Shown: positions 22,101 through 31,748 of the stretch, piece after piece
How positions within the stretch are numbered: the first letter of the stretch is position 1
Layout: each line of letters opens with the position of its first letter
From: Steinernema hermaphroditum
Taxonomy: Eukaryota > Nematoda > Chromadorea > Rhabditida > Steinernematidae
Reading direction: 5' to 3'
Length of the DNA stretch: 64,000 bases
Assembly: GCA_030435675.1 (NCBI GenBank)
Contig: CM059622.1
Coordinates: 13,392,001 to 13,456,000 of the forward strand
Notes under the pieces: generated by a model
Databases searched by the model: none
What the model saw: only the letters and a program-made list of their open reading frames with translations
Told to the model about the DNA's origin: nothing
Program-made: the position numbers and the translations under genes

Positions 22101-25100
22101 TCAAGGCGTCACTTCATAGGATGCAAAAATGTGACTGAGGATGGTGGGCGGGGACCACCTTCACCCCCCTAGAAGTAAGGCTAATCAGTACTATTATCGT
22201 AACCACAGTGACCAAAATAGTAAACTGAAGATCGGTCCTTCTAGGTTGGAGACATTCTGCAGCACCGAAGTGCTACCGTAAGCGCCACCAACAACTCCCG
22301 ATCCTCTCGGACTTCGACGGACACGTTCAACCTCTGGCCGAGAGACGACTACCATTCGCCCACTCAGTCCTGGTCTCATGTGTCCTACAGCGATTTTGGG
22401 GGAAGTCTGTCGCCAAATGATGCGTTGTCGGTAAGTAGTTCTTTGATTCTTAGAATCGCCACGAGAAATACCGTATCCACAATCAAACGGCATCTGTTTT
22501 TTCAGAAATCTCCCGAACTGGACGAGCAGAACATGGATACGGTGAACGACAACGACTTCGAGCAGTTCCTGCGCGACCGTTTCCGCCAGTTCTACCGCGA
22601 CGTCGTTCAGCAGTCGCTCCAACTCCGCGGAATGCGCGAAGTGCTCAACCAGATCGACAGAGTCACGCGTCGTCCGCTGGACAAGGCGGCCTCCGCGCTC
22701 GTCTCCAGGCCTCTCTACGCACATGTAGCCAGTGGAAGCAATCTACTCTCGCAGTCGACCCACTCGGACCACGAGAAGAAGCACGACCAGATGACCATCC
22801 ATCACAAGCACTTCGCCAAGATGAACCTGCCGCCGTTCTACCCCTTCTTCCAGTTCCTCATCACCATCCCCGTAGACCTGGTGGAGCAGTGGTGCGCGGC
22901 CAAGTCGATGCGAACGGACTCGGAACGGGGCGGGAAGCGAGACCTGCTCACCATCAACACCCTCATCGAGGAGTGCCATGAGTGTCTCACCGCCGCCATC
23001 GACGTGAAGCTGCAGTACGTCGGATTCGTGAAGGCCACCTGCACCGATCCCTCCGTCCATCTGAGCTATTTGCGGGCGCTGGACAAGGAGCTCGAGAAGA
23101 TCTTCATGAAGTACTTCGAGTATCTCTTCGAGTGGGCCGACAGCGGATCCGACTTCACCAGCAACGACATGGAGTGGAACAGCGCCACGCAGACCGTCGA
23201 CAAGCTCATCTCCGAGTGGGAGTCGACCAAGGAGTGGACGGTCTCCATTCCGTCGACAGAGTCCGAAGCGGCTCATGCTTTCTGGTGGGTAGTCGTTTGC
23301 TTTCATTCTAATGGGAGGTGCAGAAGTAACCTATTTCTCAACCTTATCTTTTCAGCCACATTAGCAAAAAAGTGCTCAACGATCTCGTGCTCAAATTCCT
23401 CCAATCTGAAGTGGAGAGGATCGACCGAATGGCCATCGAAGCGAAGGTGAACAAGAAGATGGACGAGGCGTCGGACTTCGAGATCATCGACGAGAGTGGC
23501 AGCACTCCCGACCGGAAACTCTCCACCCCTCACTCGCTCGTCTTCATGCAGTGTCGCCGAATCAAACGGCTCATCCAGAACCTCCGTCAGCGAAGTCTCA
23601 AAGCGTTGGCCCTTCTGAAAGCCGTAAGCAACGACCTGGAGTTCTGTGCTAAGTACAAGGCGAAGCTCGATGCCGAGATTAACGGAGAGTACATTGTGAG
23701 GAAGTTGATAGAAAACGACTTCACTTTGGTAGGCGACACAGAGAAGGCTCGATCCTAAGCGACGTTTTCAGCTCCGTTTCAAGATCGGTTACAACCTCCC
23801 TTTCTTGGCCTTCTGTCCTAAGGAAATCCAGAGCAACTCGGAGGTGGTGAACTCGCTCCTTAACTCGATCTGCAGTCGCGGCTGCAAGCTACCTCAAGAG
23901 TGCTCAAAGAGCAAAAGAGAACAGTACGCAAACGAGTCGCAGTCGCTGGAAAACGAAGGCTCTCTGGACCCGTTCAATCTGGACTCTGTCAGTCAGGCCC
24001 TTTTCCAAGTGAACGCGGAGGCGTCCCCAAAACACTACATGGTCATCCTGTCGAAACAGCTGTTCTCCGATGAAGATTTCGACCCACAGACAGACAGTTT
24101 GAGATGTGTGAATGAGAGATACCTCAGCGATATTGAGATTAGGAAATCTACGGCGACTTCTCTATCTCATACTCAGGTGAGTACACTTTGACTAGATGGA
24201 GAATCAAGCACGCCAGAGCGAATGGGTGTCTCAGGGCATCTTCTAGACAGACTGCCAGAAGACACTATTAAACGGGTCTCACTTTCGGAAACAGACCAAA
24301 AATCAACTGGTCGGTTTTTTGAAGTCCATCAATCAAGAGAATTTCAAAAAAAAAGAGAGATAGACTGAGCCAAGTCCATATATCGAATCCATATAGGTCG
24401 ACTTGAACGAGATCTACATTGTTTCTGAAACGCGATGTGTCCTGACAAGCTGTCGAAAGAACTTCGAGGACATCTTCTCCGACAAACCGGACCGGATGGA
24501 GCTGTCGCACGACTTCTGCTCTCTCTATGACTATTTGGAGGACAAACTGGACGACTCGCGCGATAAAGCGATGGAGATCTGCAACGAGATTTGGGGATAC
24601 GTGGACGAGATCAAGACGAGCGTGGGACATGGAGTGACAGGCGATAGGGACAACGAGATTCGGACGTTGAGAGACACTCTGCTGCAGTCCTACAAGTTGG
24701 CTTTTGAGGTAAGGGTAGGATTTGAGTAGGGACAGTCAAACCTTGCCTTGCAGTTCACAAAGGAAGTGGGCAAGTTGATCCCCGCCTCTGGAGGAGCGGG
24801 TTTCGCCGAACGCTTCGTCACCTACGTGGAGCAGTGGGAAGGCTTCCTGGCGGATATGATCAACAAGGAGCAGCCGATCTCGACGACGTTCTGGGCCGAC
24901 GAGGCGTTTAATTGCATCTTGATGGGGTACAAGAAATACGCAAAATTCCTCTCGACCGAGAAAATCGAAGTAAGTTCAGAAGAGCAGCTAGACGACTACA
25001 GGCGTTTGCTTAAGACCCTGGAGCGCTCCATCAGCCATCTCATCGAAATCTATAAAGCCACCTCGACGAGTCTCGCCAACGCGTGGAACGGCCATAGTCG

Positions 25101-26405
25101 CCACCCTAGTCAATCCAAGATTACACCAGAGAAGCTGCCCAACTTCCAGGCACGCAGTGACGAGAGTAAACCGATGAAGCCGGCCGATCGCTTCTCGTTG
25201 GGATGCATGCGCCTCGACAGTGTCAGAGACGATAGACTCTTTGTAGGAACCCCCCCCCCCACCTTGATTCTTATCTTTGATTGGCTCTCTTAGGAGGCGG
25301 GAAAGATCGGCCACACAACAGAGTACAAACGAGAGCCGTCGAAGTACTTCAAGACGGAGCTGAAGGCGCCCTTCCGGTGGCAGTGCTTCGAGAAGTGCCT
25401 TGGCAGGGGCCAGCAGGGCTCCGTCCATGTCGTCTTCGACCAGGACAACGACAGGCTACTGGCGATGAAACGGGTTCAGATAGAGTACAACGACGAGGAC
25501 CAGCTGAAGAGGCTCGTGCTCGAGGTGGAGAATCTCAGGGATTTGGATCACATTAACCTGGTCAAGTATTTCGGAGTGGAGGTGAAGAATGTGAGTTGGA
25601 AAACATGTACAGTAGAAGGATTGGGATTTGAATTTTAGGAGTGCATGATGATCTTCATGGAGTACTGCCACGAGGGAACTCTGGAACGGGTCTGTCGAGA
25701 GCGACTCGACTTGAACTACGTTAGGCGGTATACTCACCAGCTGCTGTCGGCGGTGGAGTACATCCACAGCACAGGAATTGTGCATAGGGATATCAAACGT
25801 AAGTTGGATAAGGATAGGGATCTGGATAGGGAACATAGAGATAGGGGATAGGGACCACTGGCTCATATCTCACTGATTTCTTCAGCTGCCAACATCTTCC
25901 TCACCCGCAAAGATATCCTCAAGCTAGGCGACTTCGGGTGCTCCTTCCGACTGACCTCCGGCTCCACAATCATCGGCGAAATCCAGGAGCACATCGGCAC
26001 CGCTTGCTACATGGCCCCGGAAATTGCAACCCGAGGCGGAGAGATCCACACAAGCGAGCCAATCGATGGAGGTGTCAGCAAAGTACTATACCACGGATAC
26101 GGTAGAGCCGTCGACATATGGAGCACTGGCTGTGTGGTTCTGGAAATGCTCACTGGAAAGGTAGTTCTGATGATCTTCTACATGATGGAATAAGTTTCCT
26201 CTTTTAGCGCCCCTATCATCATCTCAAGTCGGACTTCCAAATCTACTACGCGCTTGGAACGGGAAAGCTGCCGGAGATCCCGCCCGGACTGAACGATCTG
26301 ACATTGGGCTTCTTGAACGGATGCCTGGTGACGGATCCGAACAAGAGGTCGACGGCGCACGACCTCCTGGCCGACGCGTTCGCCAATATTCAGCTGACGG
26401 AGTGA
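19200..26405 (+). CDS. mtk-1: MAP3K4/MEKK4-type MAP kinase kinase kinase
   Basis: MAP3K that activates MKK3/4/6/7 in p38 and JNK stress signalling. Fifteen exons: 19200-19261, 19318-19465, 21138-21464, 21515-21597, 21644-22040, 22245-22430, 22506-23284, 23356-23728, 23772-24176, 24397-24708, 24754-25242, 25294-25590, 25639-25798, 25886-26160, 26208-26405. All phases agree, giving 1496 residues, close to vertebrate MEKK4. The long helical N-terminal region carries the MEKK4-specific block DVLWLQLQAYLAGR. The C-terminal kinase has a Gly-rich loop (LGRGQQGSVHVV), the Lys in LLAMKRV, HRD in GIVHRDIKPANIFL, DFG in LKLGDFGCS, and GTACYMAPE. The Met start opens a basic, Ser-rich leader. Symbol by analogy to the C. 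elegans MEKK4 homolog. Intron 2 is long (1.67 kb). Confidence 0.95.
19466..21137 (+). other. Long second intron of the MAP3K4 gene
   Basis: 1.67 kb. It contains a GC-rich block (20440-20925) with two overlapping long frames on the plus strand. Neither frame can be spliced in without breaking the reading frame, whereas exon 2 joins exon 3 in phase. Part of the block resembles 26.64-26.96 kb in opposite orientation, so I treat it as a repeat. Confidence 0.6.
20440..20925 (+). repeat. GC-rich repeat, copy in the MAP3K4 intron
   Basis: catcttgttgtcagcggtgg and the following gggactacggctt closely match the reverse complement of 26.87-26.92 kb, and similarity continues through a ggaagccgg motif and a gtgtgcca/ggtttgcca stretch. 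The two copies flank most of the kinase gene in inverted orientation. Confidence 0.55.
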
Positions 26406-27143
26406 GCCGTCCTGTGACAAATAGGTGTCTTCAGAATCAGGGTATTGAAATTAAGTGCCTTTGGAGAGTGATTAGGTGTCTTAAATCTGTATTATATTGT
26501 ATTTGCGTTAGATCTGTGATCTGGCTTCAGACTTTTGACCGTACGGCAATAAACCGACGTCTGGCTACGCACATTTTGAACTTGAAGGTCGTATGCAATG
26601 GAAGGGTATTGACCGAGAATAACCGCTCCCTGAACTCATTCGGGGACCCTCAGAGAGAGCGAGTGGACAACTCGACTGACAGCTGGGGACACAAATGAAT
26701 GATCCGTATGATATGGAACATTCCCCAAAGTCGCATGCAAATTAGGCACAATCCGTCCTGTATGTCCCTGCAACCCTGCACGAAGAAATTCAGGAAAGGC
26801 CCGATCATTATTATCCCTGAGGGTGCCGTTGGCACACCCTGAGGCATCTGTGAGTTTCCCGGCTTCCGACACAGGACTAAGCCGTAGTCCCACCACCACC
26901 GACAGCAAGATGAACGCCGTGAACAAAGATCGCTCTGAGTACACCACCACCAGCGGAGCCGCAATTTCCTAGGATCTAGGATCCATCTCTCCGAGGCAGA
27001 TGCCAGTCCAACATCGAATCGAACAGAATCCAGAGAAGTGGTTATATAATAGTATCAGAAGGCATAGTCATACGCCATTCGAATTTAGCTTTTTCAACTT
27101 TTTCAACACTTTATTTGACAAATCACTACTTCCATGTGCACAA
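26406..27143. other. Intergenic with repeat copies
   Basis: Contains the inverted second copy of the MAP3K4-intron repeat (26640-26960), the dispersed Ser/Arg-type repeat motif (ctgaactcattcggggaccc, near 26632) and, from about 26968, the 3' flank of the first duplication unit (cctaggatctagga), which recurs near 28973. An open minus-strand frame at 26950-26636 starts with a hydrophobic leader but lies in repeat sequence, so I do not call it a gene. Confidence 0.5.
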
Positions 27144-27869
27144 TCAGTACGCTTCTTGCTTATTGGCGCGGCAAATCTTCAGACCTTTGCACAGCGCTTT
27201 AGCGGCTGCTCTATTGCAATCAACGAGGCTAATCACCTTCCTCCCTTTAATCAACCATTGCCCGAGCTTGTCGAAGACTCCTTTGAATCGGCGGTCATCT
27301 TCGGAGTTCGTCGGGTAGTACTGCTCGTCTCCATAATAGCCAGTGCCGCTCTTGAATCCCTGCTCCTCCTTGGCCTTTGGTTCCTCAGCGACCTCTTCCT
27401 CGGGGACATCAACGACCGGCTCGGGCGTCGCCCGCTTCTGTTCTTTGACCTTCTGAGTTGGCTTCACTTGCTCGTCCTTTCCAAAAACGCGTCCGAGGAT
27501 TCCCTTCGCCTTGTTCTTGATCTCGTCCTTAATTTCGACCGCTGTTCTCTTCAGGTCGCCCCAGAAGCCCTTGAAGCGGCGGCCTTCTTCGTCGTACATC
27601 GGGTAGTAGGCTTGTCCAGGAGCGTAGGCCTCGGGCGCATACTCTCTGGGAGTGTAGCCGTAGGGGGCGTAACGATAGGCAGGGTGGCCGTAGAAGTAGT
27701 TGTAGTAGTACTGCGGATAGGCCGGGTACATTTCGTGGTTGTAAGGGAGGCGAGGACGGTAGGCGGCGATAGGAGCTCCCCTGGGGGCGTAGAGGGGCTC
27801 GTAGTGGGGAAGGGCGCTGATGGCCGAAGCCAGGAGGGCGAAGGAGACGACGGCCGGGAGGAGACTCAT
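27144..27869 (-). CDS. Secreted Tyr-rich protein with two amphipathic basic modules, copy A
   Basis: Single-exon gene, 241 residues, family not recognised. Residues 1-19 are a clear signal peptide (MSLLPAVVSFALLASAISA). Residues 20-95 are Tyr/Pro/Ala-rich (YYYNYFYGHPAYRYAPYGY). Then DEEGRRFKG (93-101) heads a basic amphipathic stretch up to about 131 (GFWGDLKRTAVEIKDEIKNK and then GILGRVFGK). An acidic Pro/Glu/Val linker (about 148-172) and a second acidic, Tyr-containing spacer lead to DDRRFKG (191-197) and another basic stretch ending with three Cys (218, 227, 233). The repeated RRFKG after acidic spacers suggests processing at the dibasic sites into two peptides. An antimicrobial or structural role is inference only. 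Confidence 0.85.
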   Translation of the reverse strand: MSLLPAVVSFALLASAISALPHYEPLYAPRGAPIAAYRPRLPYNHEMYPAYPQYYYNYFYGHPAYRYAPYGYTPREYAPEAYAPGQAYYPMYDEEGRRFKGFWGDLKRTAVEIKDEIKNKAKGILGRVFGKDEQVKPTQKVKEQKRATPEPVVDVPEEEVAEEPKAKEEQGFKSGTGYYGDEQYYPTNSEDDRRFKGVFDKLGQWLIKGRKVISLVDCNRAAAKALCKGLKICRANKQEAY

Positions 27870-28496
27870 CTCGGCGACGGTGTGCTGAAGTGGTTTCAGG
27901 GCGGCGCTTTTATGCGGATTCTAAAGTCACGCCGATTATGCAGACTCGTTTTGTAAATCGTGGAGGACGGACGTGGCGCCGTACTACTGACGCAAGCGTA
28001 TAGAAAATAATTAATTTCGACTTTGCAGTCAACATCGTCTGCATAATATTGGAATAATTCATTCAAGAGAAAAATAACAGCACGGGAAAAGAGTCTTACT
28101 GTACGATTTCCTGAGAAGCACGCATAGAGCAGTCCTCTGTTTGTAAATGGTTATTGGTTATATATTCTCCACGATCTACCAAATCTATCAAGAAGAATAT
28201 GATCCTCTGGGCCGGAAACCACTTCTCACACCATGATTGGGTGGCTGCTAACGAATCCAAATCAATAACGACCTTCTGCGAGGAGCAGATGTGGACCTAT
28301 GAAGACCAATGCGGACCAAGGACATGGAGGCGGCCACTTCGATTGATATCCACGCTATACTTGTGTGCTGTTTTGTACGCTGATCATTGTCCGCGGAAAG
28401 AAATCGTATTTTTTAAATTGCAGAACTTTCTGAACACTCTTCTGAGCAACATGGTTCTCTCGAAGATAGCCGCCATGTTCTTTTGTAGCCATCCAA

Positions 28497-28906
28497 TCAT
28501 AACGAAGAGGGCTCCCCTGGAATTGTAGAAGAGAAAGCCACTGATGCCCGAAACCCGGGGCGAAGGAGACGATGGCCGGGATGATGCGCTGAAGTGGTGA
28601 TCGCTGAAGAGTCATCTGGAGTATTTTTTAAGCACTGCCACACTTCCGAAATGGAAACACATTCTTCATGCGGACTAGGGGTTTCTCGGAGCAGCATCAA
28701 CGTCAGGAGTGCGCCGAAGAAGACGATGATTAGCAGACTTAGATTAATGACTAAGCCGCAAAGACTCGGAGGAGATGTTCCAGAAATAACTTACACTGCC
28801 ATGGCATTTCGGAGATCCTGGGAAATCTGCACTTCCTCTTTTTCCTCGTTTCGTTCCTCGCTTGGGCACTAGGATTGTACATGTCGTACTCAAAGTCAAA
28901 ATCCAT
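28497..28906 (-). CDS. Small type II membrane protein, copy A (chimeric 3' end)
   Basis: Exons 28906-28795 and 28750-28497, 121 residues. N-terminal half nearly identical to copy B: acidic start MDFDFEYDMY, basic KKRKCRFPR, then a membrane segment (about 38-58, INLSLLIIVFFGALLTLMLL), so N-in/C-out by charge. The 45-bp intron runs from gtaagt to a cttag acceptor. After TPSPHEE the sequence departs from copy B: an internal deletion removes the rest of exon 2 and all of exon 3. Translation then runs out of frame through a relic of a secreted-gene copy and ends at a chance stop. It may be a functional truncated variant or a decaying gene. No known family. Confidence 0.65.
28508..28605 (-). pseudogene. 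Relic of a third secreted-gene copy (signal-peptide region)
   Basis: Read on the minus strand in the right frame this gives RIIPAIVSFAPGFGHQW, aligning with SLLPAVVSFALLASAIS of the intact copies. The cacttcagcg just upstream matches their promoter end. The ATG and the rest of the gene are gone. The last 30 or so codons of membrane protein copy A lie across it in another frame. Confidence 0.7.
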
Positions 28907-29272
28907 CGATGGAAGCTCCCTATGGCGGAATAAGCCGTGACGAAAGCAAACACTCGTACTCAATCGTATTTCCTAGGATCTAGGATTCATATCTCCGAAA
29001 CAGAGGCGAGTCCATGATCGAGTCGAACAGGAATCGAGTGACCGATTATATAACAGTATCAATAGGCTATCAATAGTTTGGAATTTTATTTCAAACCTTC
29101 GCAAAAGTGCGCATTTGAGTCGCAGTTAAATGTGGATACAGGCTTTTTCGACATGTATTTAAAAAATCACAAAAAAATCAACAATTCACTACTTAAATAT
29201 GCATGATCAGTACTTTTCTTGCTTATTGGTGCGGCAAATCTTCATACTTTTGCATAGAGCTTTAGCGGCGGA

Positions 29273-29935
29273 TCAGATGCTGCTAACAAGGTTAATCAAC
29301 GGGTGCCCTCCCGTCAATATCTTCCCGAGCGAGCTGAACAATCCTTTGAATCGGCGGTCATCTTCGGATTTCGTTGGGTAGTACTGCTCGTCTCCATAAT
29401 AGCCAGTGCCGCTCTTGAATCCCTGCTCCTCCTCGGCCTTTGGTTCCTCAGCGACCTCTTCCTCGGGGACATCAACGACCGGCTCGGGTATCGCCGTCTT
29501 CTCTTCTTCGACCTTCTGAGCTGGCTTCACTTGGTCGTCCTTTCCAAAGACGCGTCCGAGGATTCCCTTCGCCTTGTTCTTGATCTTGTCCTTAATTTCG
29601 ACCGCTGTTCTCCTCAGGTCACCCCAGAAACCCTTGAAGCGTCGACCTTCTTCATCGTACATCGGGTAGTAGTAGGCTTGTCCAGGGGCGTAGGCTTCGG
29701 GTGCATACTCTCTGGGAGTGTAGCTGTAGGGGGCGTAACGATAGGCAGGGTGGCCGTAGAAGTAGTTGTAGTAGTAGTGCGGGTAGGATGGGTACATTCC
29801 GTAGTTGTAGGGGAGGCGAGGACGGTAGACGGCGACGGGAGCTCCGCTGGGAGCGTAGAGGGGATCGTAGTAGGGAAGAGCGCTGATGGCCGAAGCCAGG
29901 AGAGCGAAGGAGACGACGGCCGGGAGGAGACTCAT
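29273..29935 (-). CDS. Secreted Tyr-rich protein with two amphipathic basic modules, copy B (early stop)
   Basis: Single exon, 220 residues. Same architecture as copy A: identical signal peptide, Tyr/Pro-rich region, RRFKG modules at 98-102 and 194-198. The first module is strongly conserved (GFWGDLRRTAVEIKDKIKNK), the second has diverged (GLFSSLGKILTGG). A TGA at 29273-29275 ends it. If read through, 21 further codons continue in frame to the stop at 29207-29209 and match the copy A tail, including two of its three Cys (ALCK, KIC). So copy B has lost the Cys-bearing tail by one codon change, apparently recently. Confidence 0.85.
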   Translation of the reverse strand: MSLLPAVVSFALLASAISALPYYDPLYAPSGAPVAVYRPRLPYNYGMYPSYPHYYYNYFYGHPAYRYAPYSYTPREYAPEAYAPGQAYYYPMYDEEGRRFKGFWGDLRRTAVEIKDKIKNKAKGILGRVFGKDDQVKPAQKVEEEKTAIPEPVVDVPEEEVAEEPKAEEEQGFKSGTGYYGDEQYYPTKSEDDRRFKGLFSSLGKILTGGHPLINLVSSI

Positions 29936-30602
29936 CTCGGCGACGGTGTGCTGAAATGGTGTCAGGGCGGCGGTTTTATGCGGATTCTAAAGTCACGCTG
30001 ATTATGCAGACTCGTTCTGTGAACGGTCGAGGACGGATGTGGCGCCGTACAACTGACGCTAGCGTATAGGAAATAATTAATTTCTACTTTGCAGAAAATT
30101 GCGTCGGCCTCATTGGAATAGTTTATTACACAAATGGAAGATAACACGACGGGAAAAGTGTCTTACTGTACTATTTCCTGAGAAGCACCCATAAAGCAGT
30201 CCTCTGTTTGTAAATGGTTCTCCCGAAAGATCTATCAAATGTATCAAGACGAAGCATCTGATCGCGTCGGCTGAAAAGCACTGATTGGGTGATCGAAGAG
30301 GACTGCGCGCCCACTCACGAATCAAAAAAGTCATCTGGGGTCATTTTTGAAGCATTGCTGCACCTCCGAAATAGATCTGATATCCGTGAAGCTAGTCCCA
30401 ATACACAATAATCTTGATAGCAGTGGCAGAACTGGTCACCCGTTTTTTCCGCGCCCGCAGTGGCCTCGCACCTTTCTTCCGACACCCCTCTTCGAATCCC
30501 AGGGAATCCGAGGAAGCTTTTTATGTGCACACACTGCAATAAGGAAGATATTTGGTTGTGCGTATTCGAGAAATATTATTTTATACAGTAAAAGCTGATG
30601 AT
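29936..30602. other. Promoter of secreted copy B and duplicated flank
   Basis: 29940-30330 matches 27.87-28.26 kb (promoter and upstream of copy A). 30300-30380 (cccagatgacttttttgatt) matches the 3' part of membrane copy A's exon 2 region. No additional gene seen. Confidence 0.6.
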
Positions 30603-31113
30603 TTATAGCGATAAATCCTTGTTTGGTTCATTAGAGTTATGGCCGATTTCTTGATTTTCCGGCAAGGGATCTTGTGCTGAAGGGGTTCTTATCGCCATCG
30701 TCTAAACGTGAATAATAAGCTTTTTTTGAGCGAATTTTAAAGAACTGCCATAAACACAGATTTAAAGGACCTGCTCTGTAGCTCACCTTGGTATCACCGC
30801 CATGAATCGGAGGCACGTCTCCATCATCATGGTGTGGACCGAGGTCACCATGGCAATCATCGCAATCTTCATGCGGGCCAGGGGTTTCTCGGAGCAGCAT
30901 CACCGTCAGGAGTGCGCCGAAGAGGACGATGATTAGCAGACTTAGAGTAATGACTAAAGCGCATCGCCTCAATCGGTGGAGATGTTCCAGAAATAACTTA
31001 CACTGCCATGGCATTTCGGAGATCCTGGGAAATCTGCACTTCCTCTTTTTTCTCGTTTCGTTCCTCGCTTGGGCACTAGGATTGTACATGTCGTACTCAA
31101 AGTCAAAATCCAT
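30603..31113 (-). CDS. Small type II membrane protein, copy B (full length)
   Basis: Exons 31113-31002, 30953-30787, 30701-30603, in phase, 125 residues. Acidic N-terminus (MDFDFEYDMYNPSAQ), basic patch RKKRKCRFPR before a single membrane segment (about 36-58), then a short C-terminal domain rich in His and Asp (PHEDCDDCHGDLGPHHDDGD, about 64-83) and a final exon (MAIRTPSAQDPLPENQE). By the positive-inside rule the tail is outside or lumenal. The CDDC and HH/DD cluster could bind metal; that is inference. No family recognised. It sits just upstream of the secreted gene in the same orientation in both duplicated units, so the two may be co-regulated. Confidence 0.7.
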
Positions 31114-31747
31114 GGTCGTGGAAGCTCCCTATGACAGAATAGGCCGTCACTGACGCAAAGACTCGTACTCAGTCGGTTTGTTTGGTCTGTGACAAAGGTG
31201 GAGCGTGACTTTATTTGTGATATTTGTGTATTTTGTGGATTTGGGGTTAGCTGTACGGAACAAAAAAATATTATGGTCGCTGGACGTATTTTTCTAAACA
31301 AATTCAGGATTAGACGTTGATTCAGATGTTTGTGTTTCTTAGTTGGGAGAAGAAGAAGTGTTCTTTTTAAATTAAACATGCCTTCTGGGATTCCTGGTGT
31401 TCCAGGCCTTCGGGGAGCCATTGTGCCAACAGCGACGGTCAAAGACGACCACTCACTCGACACAATTCTGAGAGAGCGACGGAGATGGCAGCAGCGCGCC
31501 CGTGAAGAATCGCATCAAGAGTGGACAAATAATGGGGTGTGACACATTGTATAAATGTAGATTTCACAAAATAAACTTGAAACTTGAAACTAAAAGAGTA
31601 GTTTTGCGCATTTTCAGTGACAAGTAGAGAACGTTTTTTAGTTCGATCGATTGAACTGATGCAGCGTTCATTCTCTTCGATCCAGCCATCTTCGTTCGGT
31701 CTCGGTGTTTCTAAAGTCACTCCGCGTTGTTTCAGATTTCCCTGACG
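31114..31747. other. Intergenic with dispersed repeat and shared promoter block
   Basis: 31377-31500 carries a dispersed repeat (tcctggtgttccaggccttc, then the ccactcactcgacacaattc block) with relatives near 57.4 kb and 60.0 kb. 31.63-31.74 kb is the upstream block shared by the two MDSVP genes. Confidence 0.6.
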
Positions 31748-31748
31748 A
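31735..31748 (+). promoter_or_regulatory. Probable trans-splice acceptor, MDSVP copy 1
   Basis: tgtttcag ends at 31735, 12 bases before the ATG at 31748, with no upstream exon evident. The paralog has the same arrangement at 33251, so a spliced leader is the likely partner. Confidence 0.55.

Larger units (their letters stand above)
26930..31150 (-). repeat. Tandem segmental duplication, two-gene unit
   Basis: Two units, roughly 26.93-28.96 kb and 28.96-31.15 kb, each carry (minus strand) a small type II membrane protein gene and, downstream, a secreted Tyr-rich protein gene. Offsets between matching points are about 2.0 kb at the 3' flank (26968 vs 28973), 2.07 kb at the secreted-gene starts and 2.2 kb at the membrane-gene starts, so unit 1 has internal deletions. 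Promoter regions upstream of the secreted genes are also alike (ttatgcggattctaaagtca). Confidence 0.9.

Noticed and set aside
26636..26950. Minus-strand frame with a hydrophobic leader (MVVYSERSLFTAFILLSVVV)
   Set aside because: It lies in repeat sequence shared with the MAP3K4 intron and ends in the dispersed repeat motif; no splice or family support.
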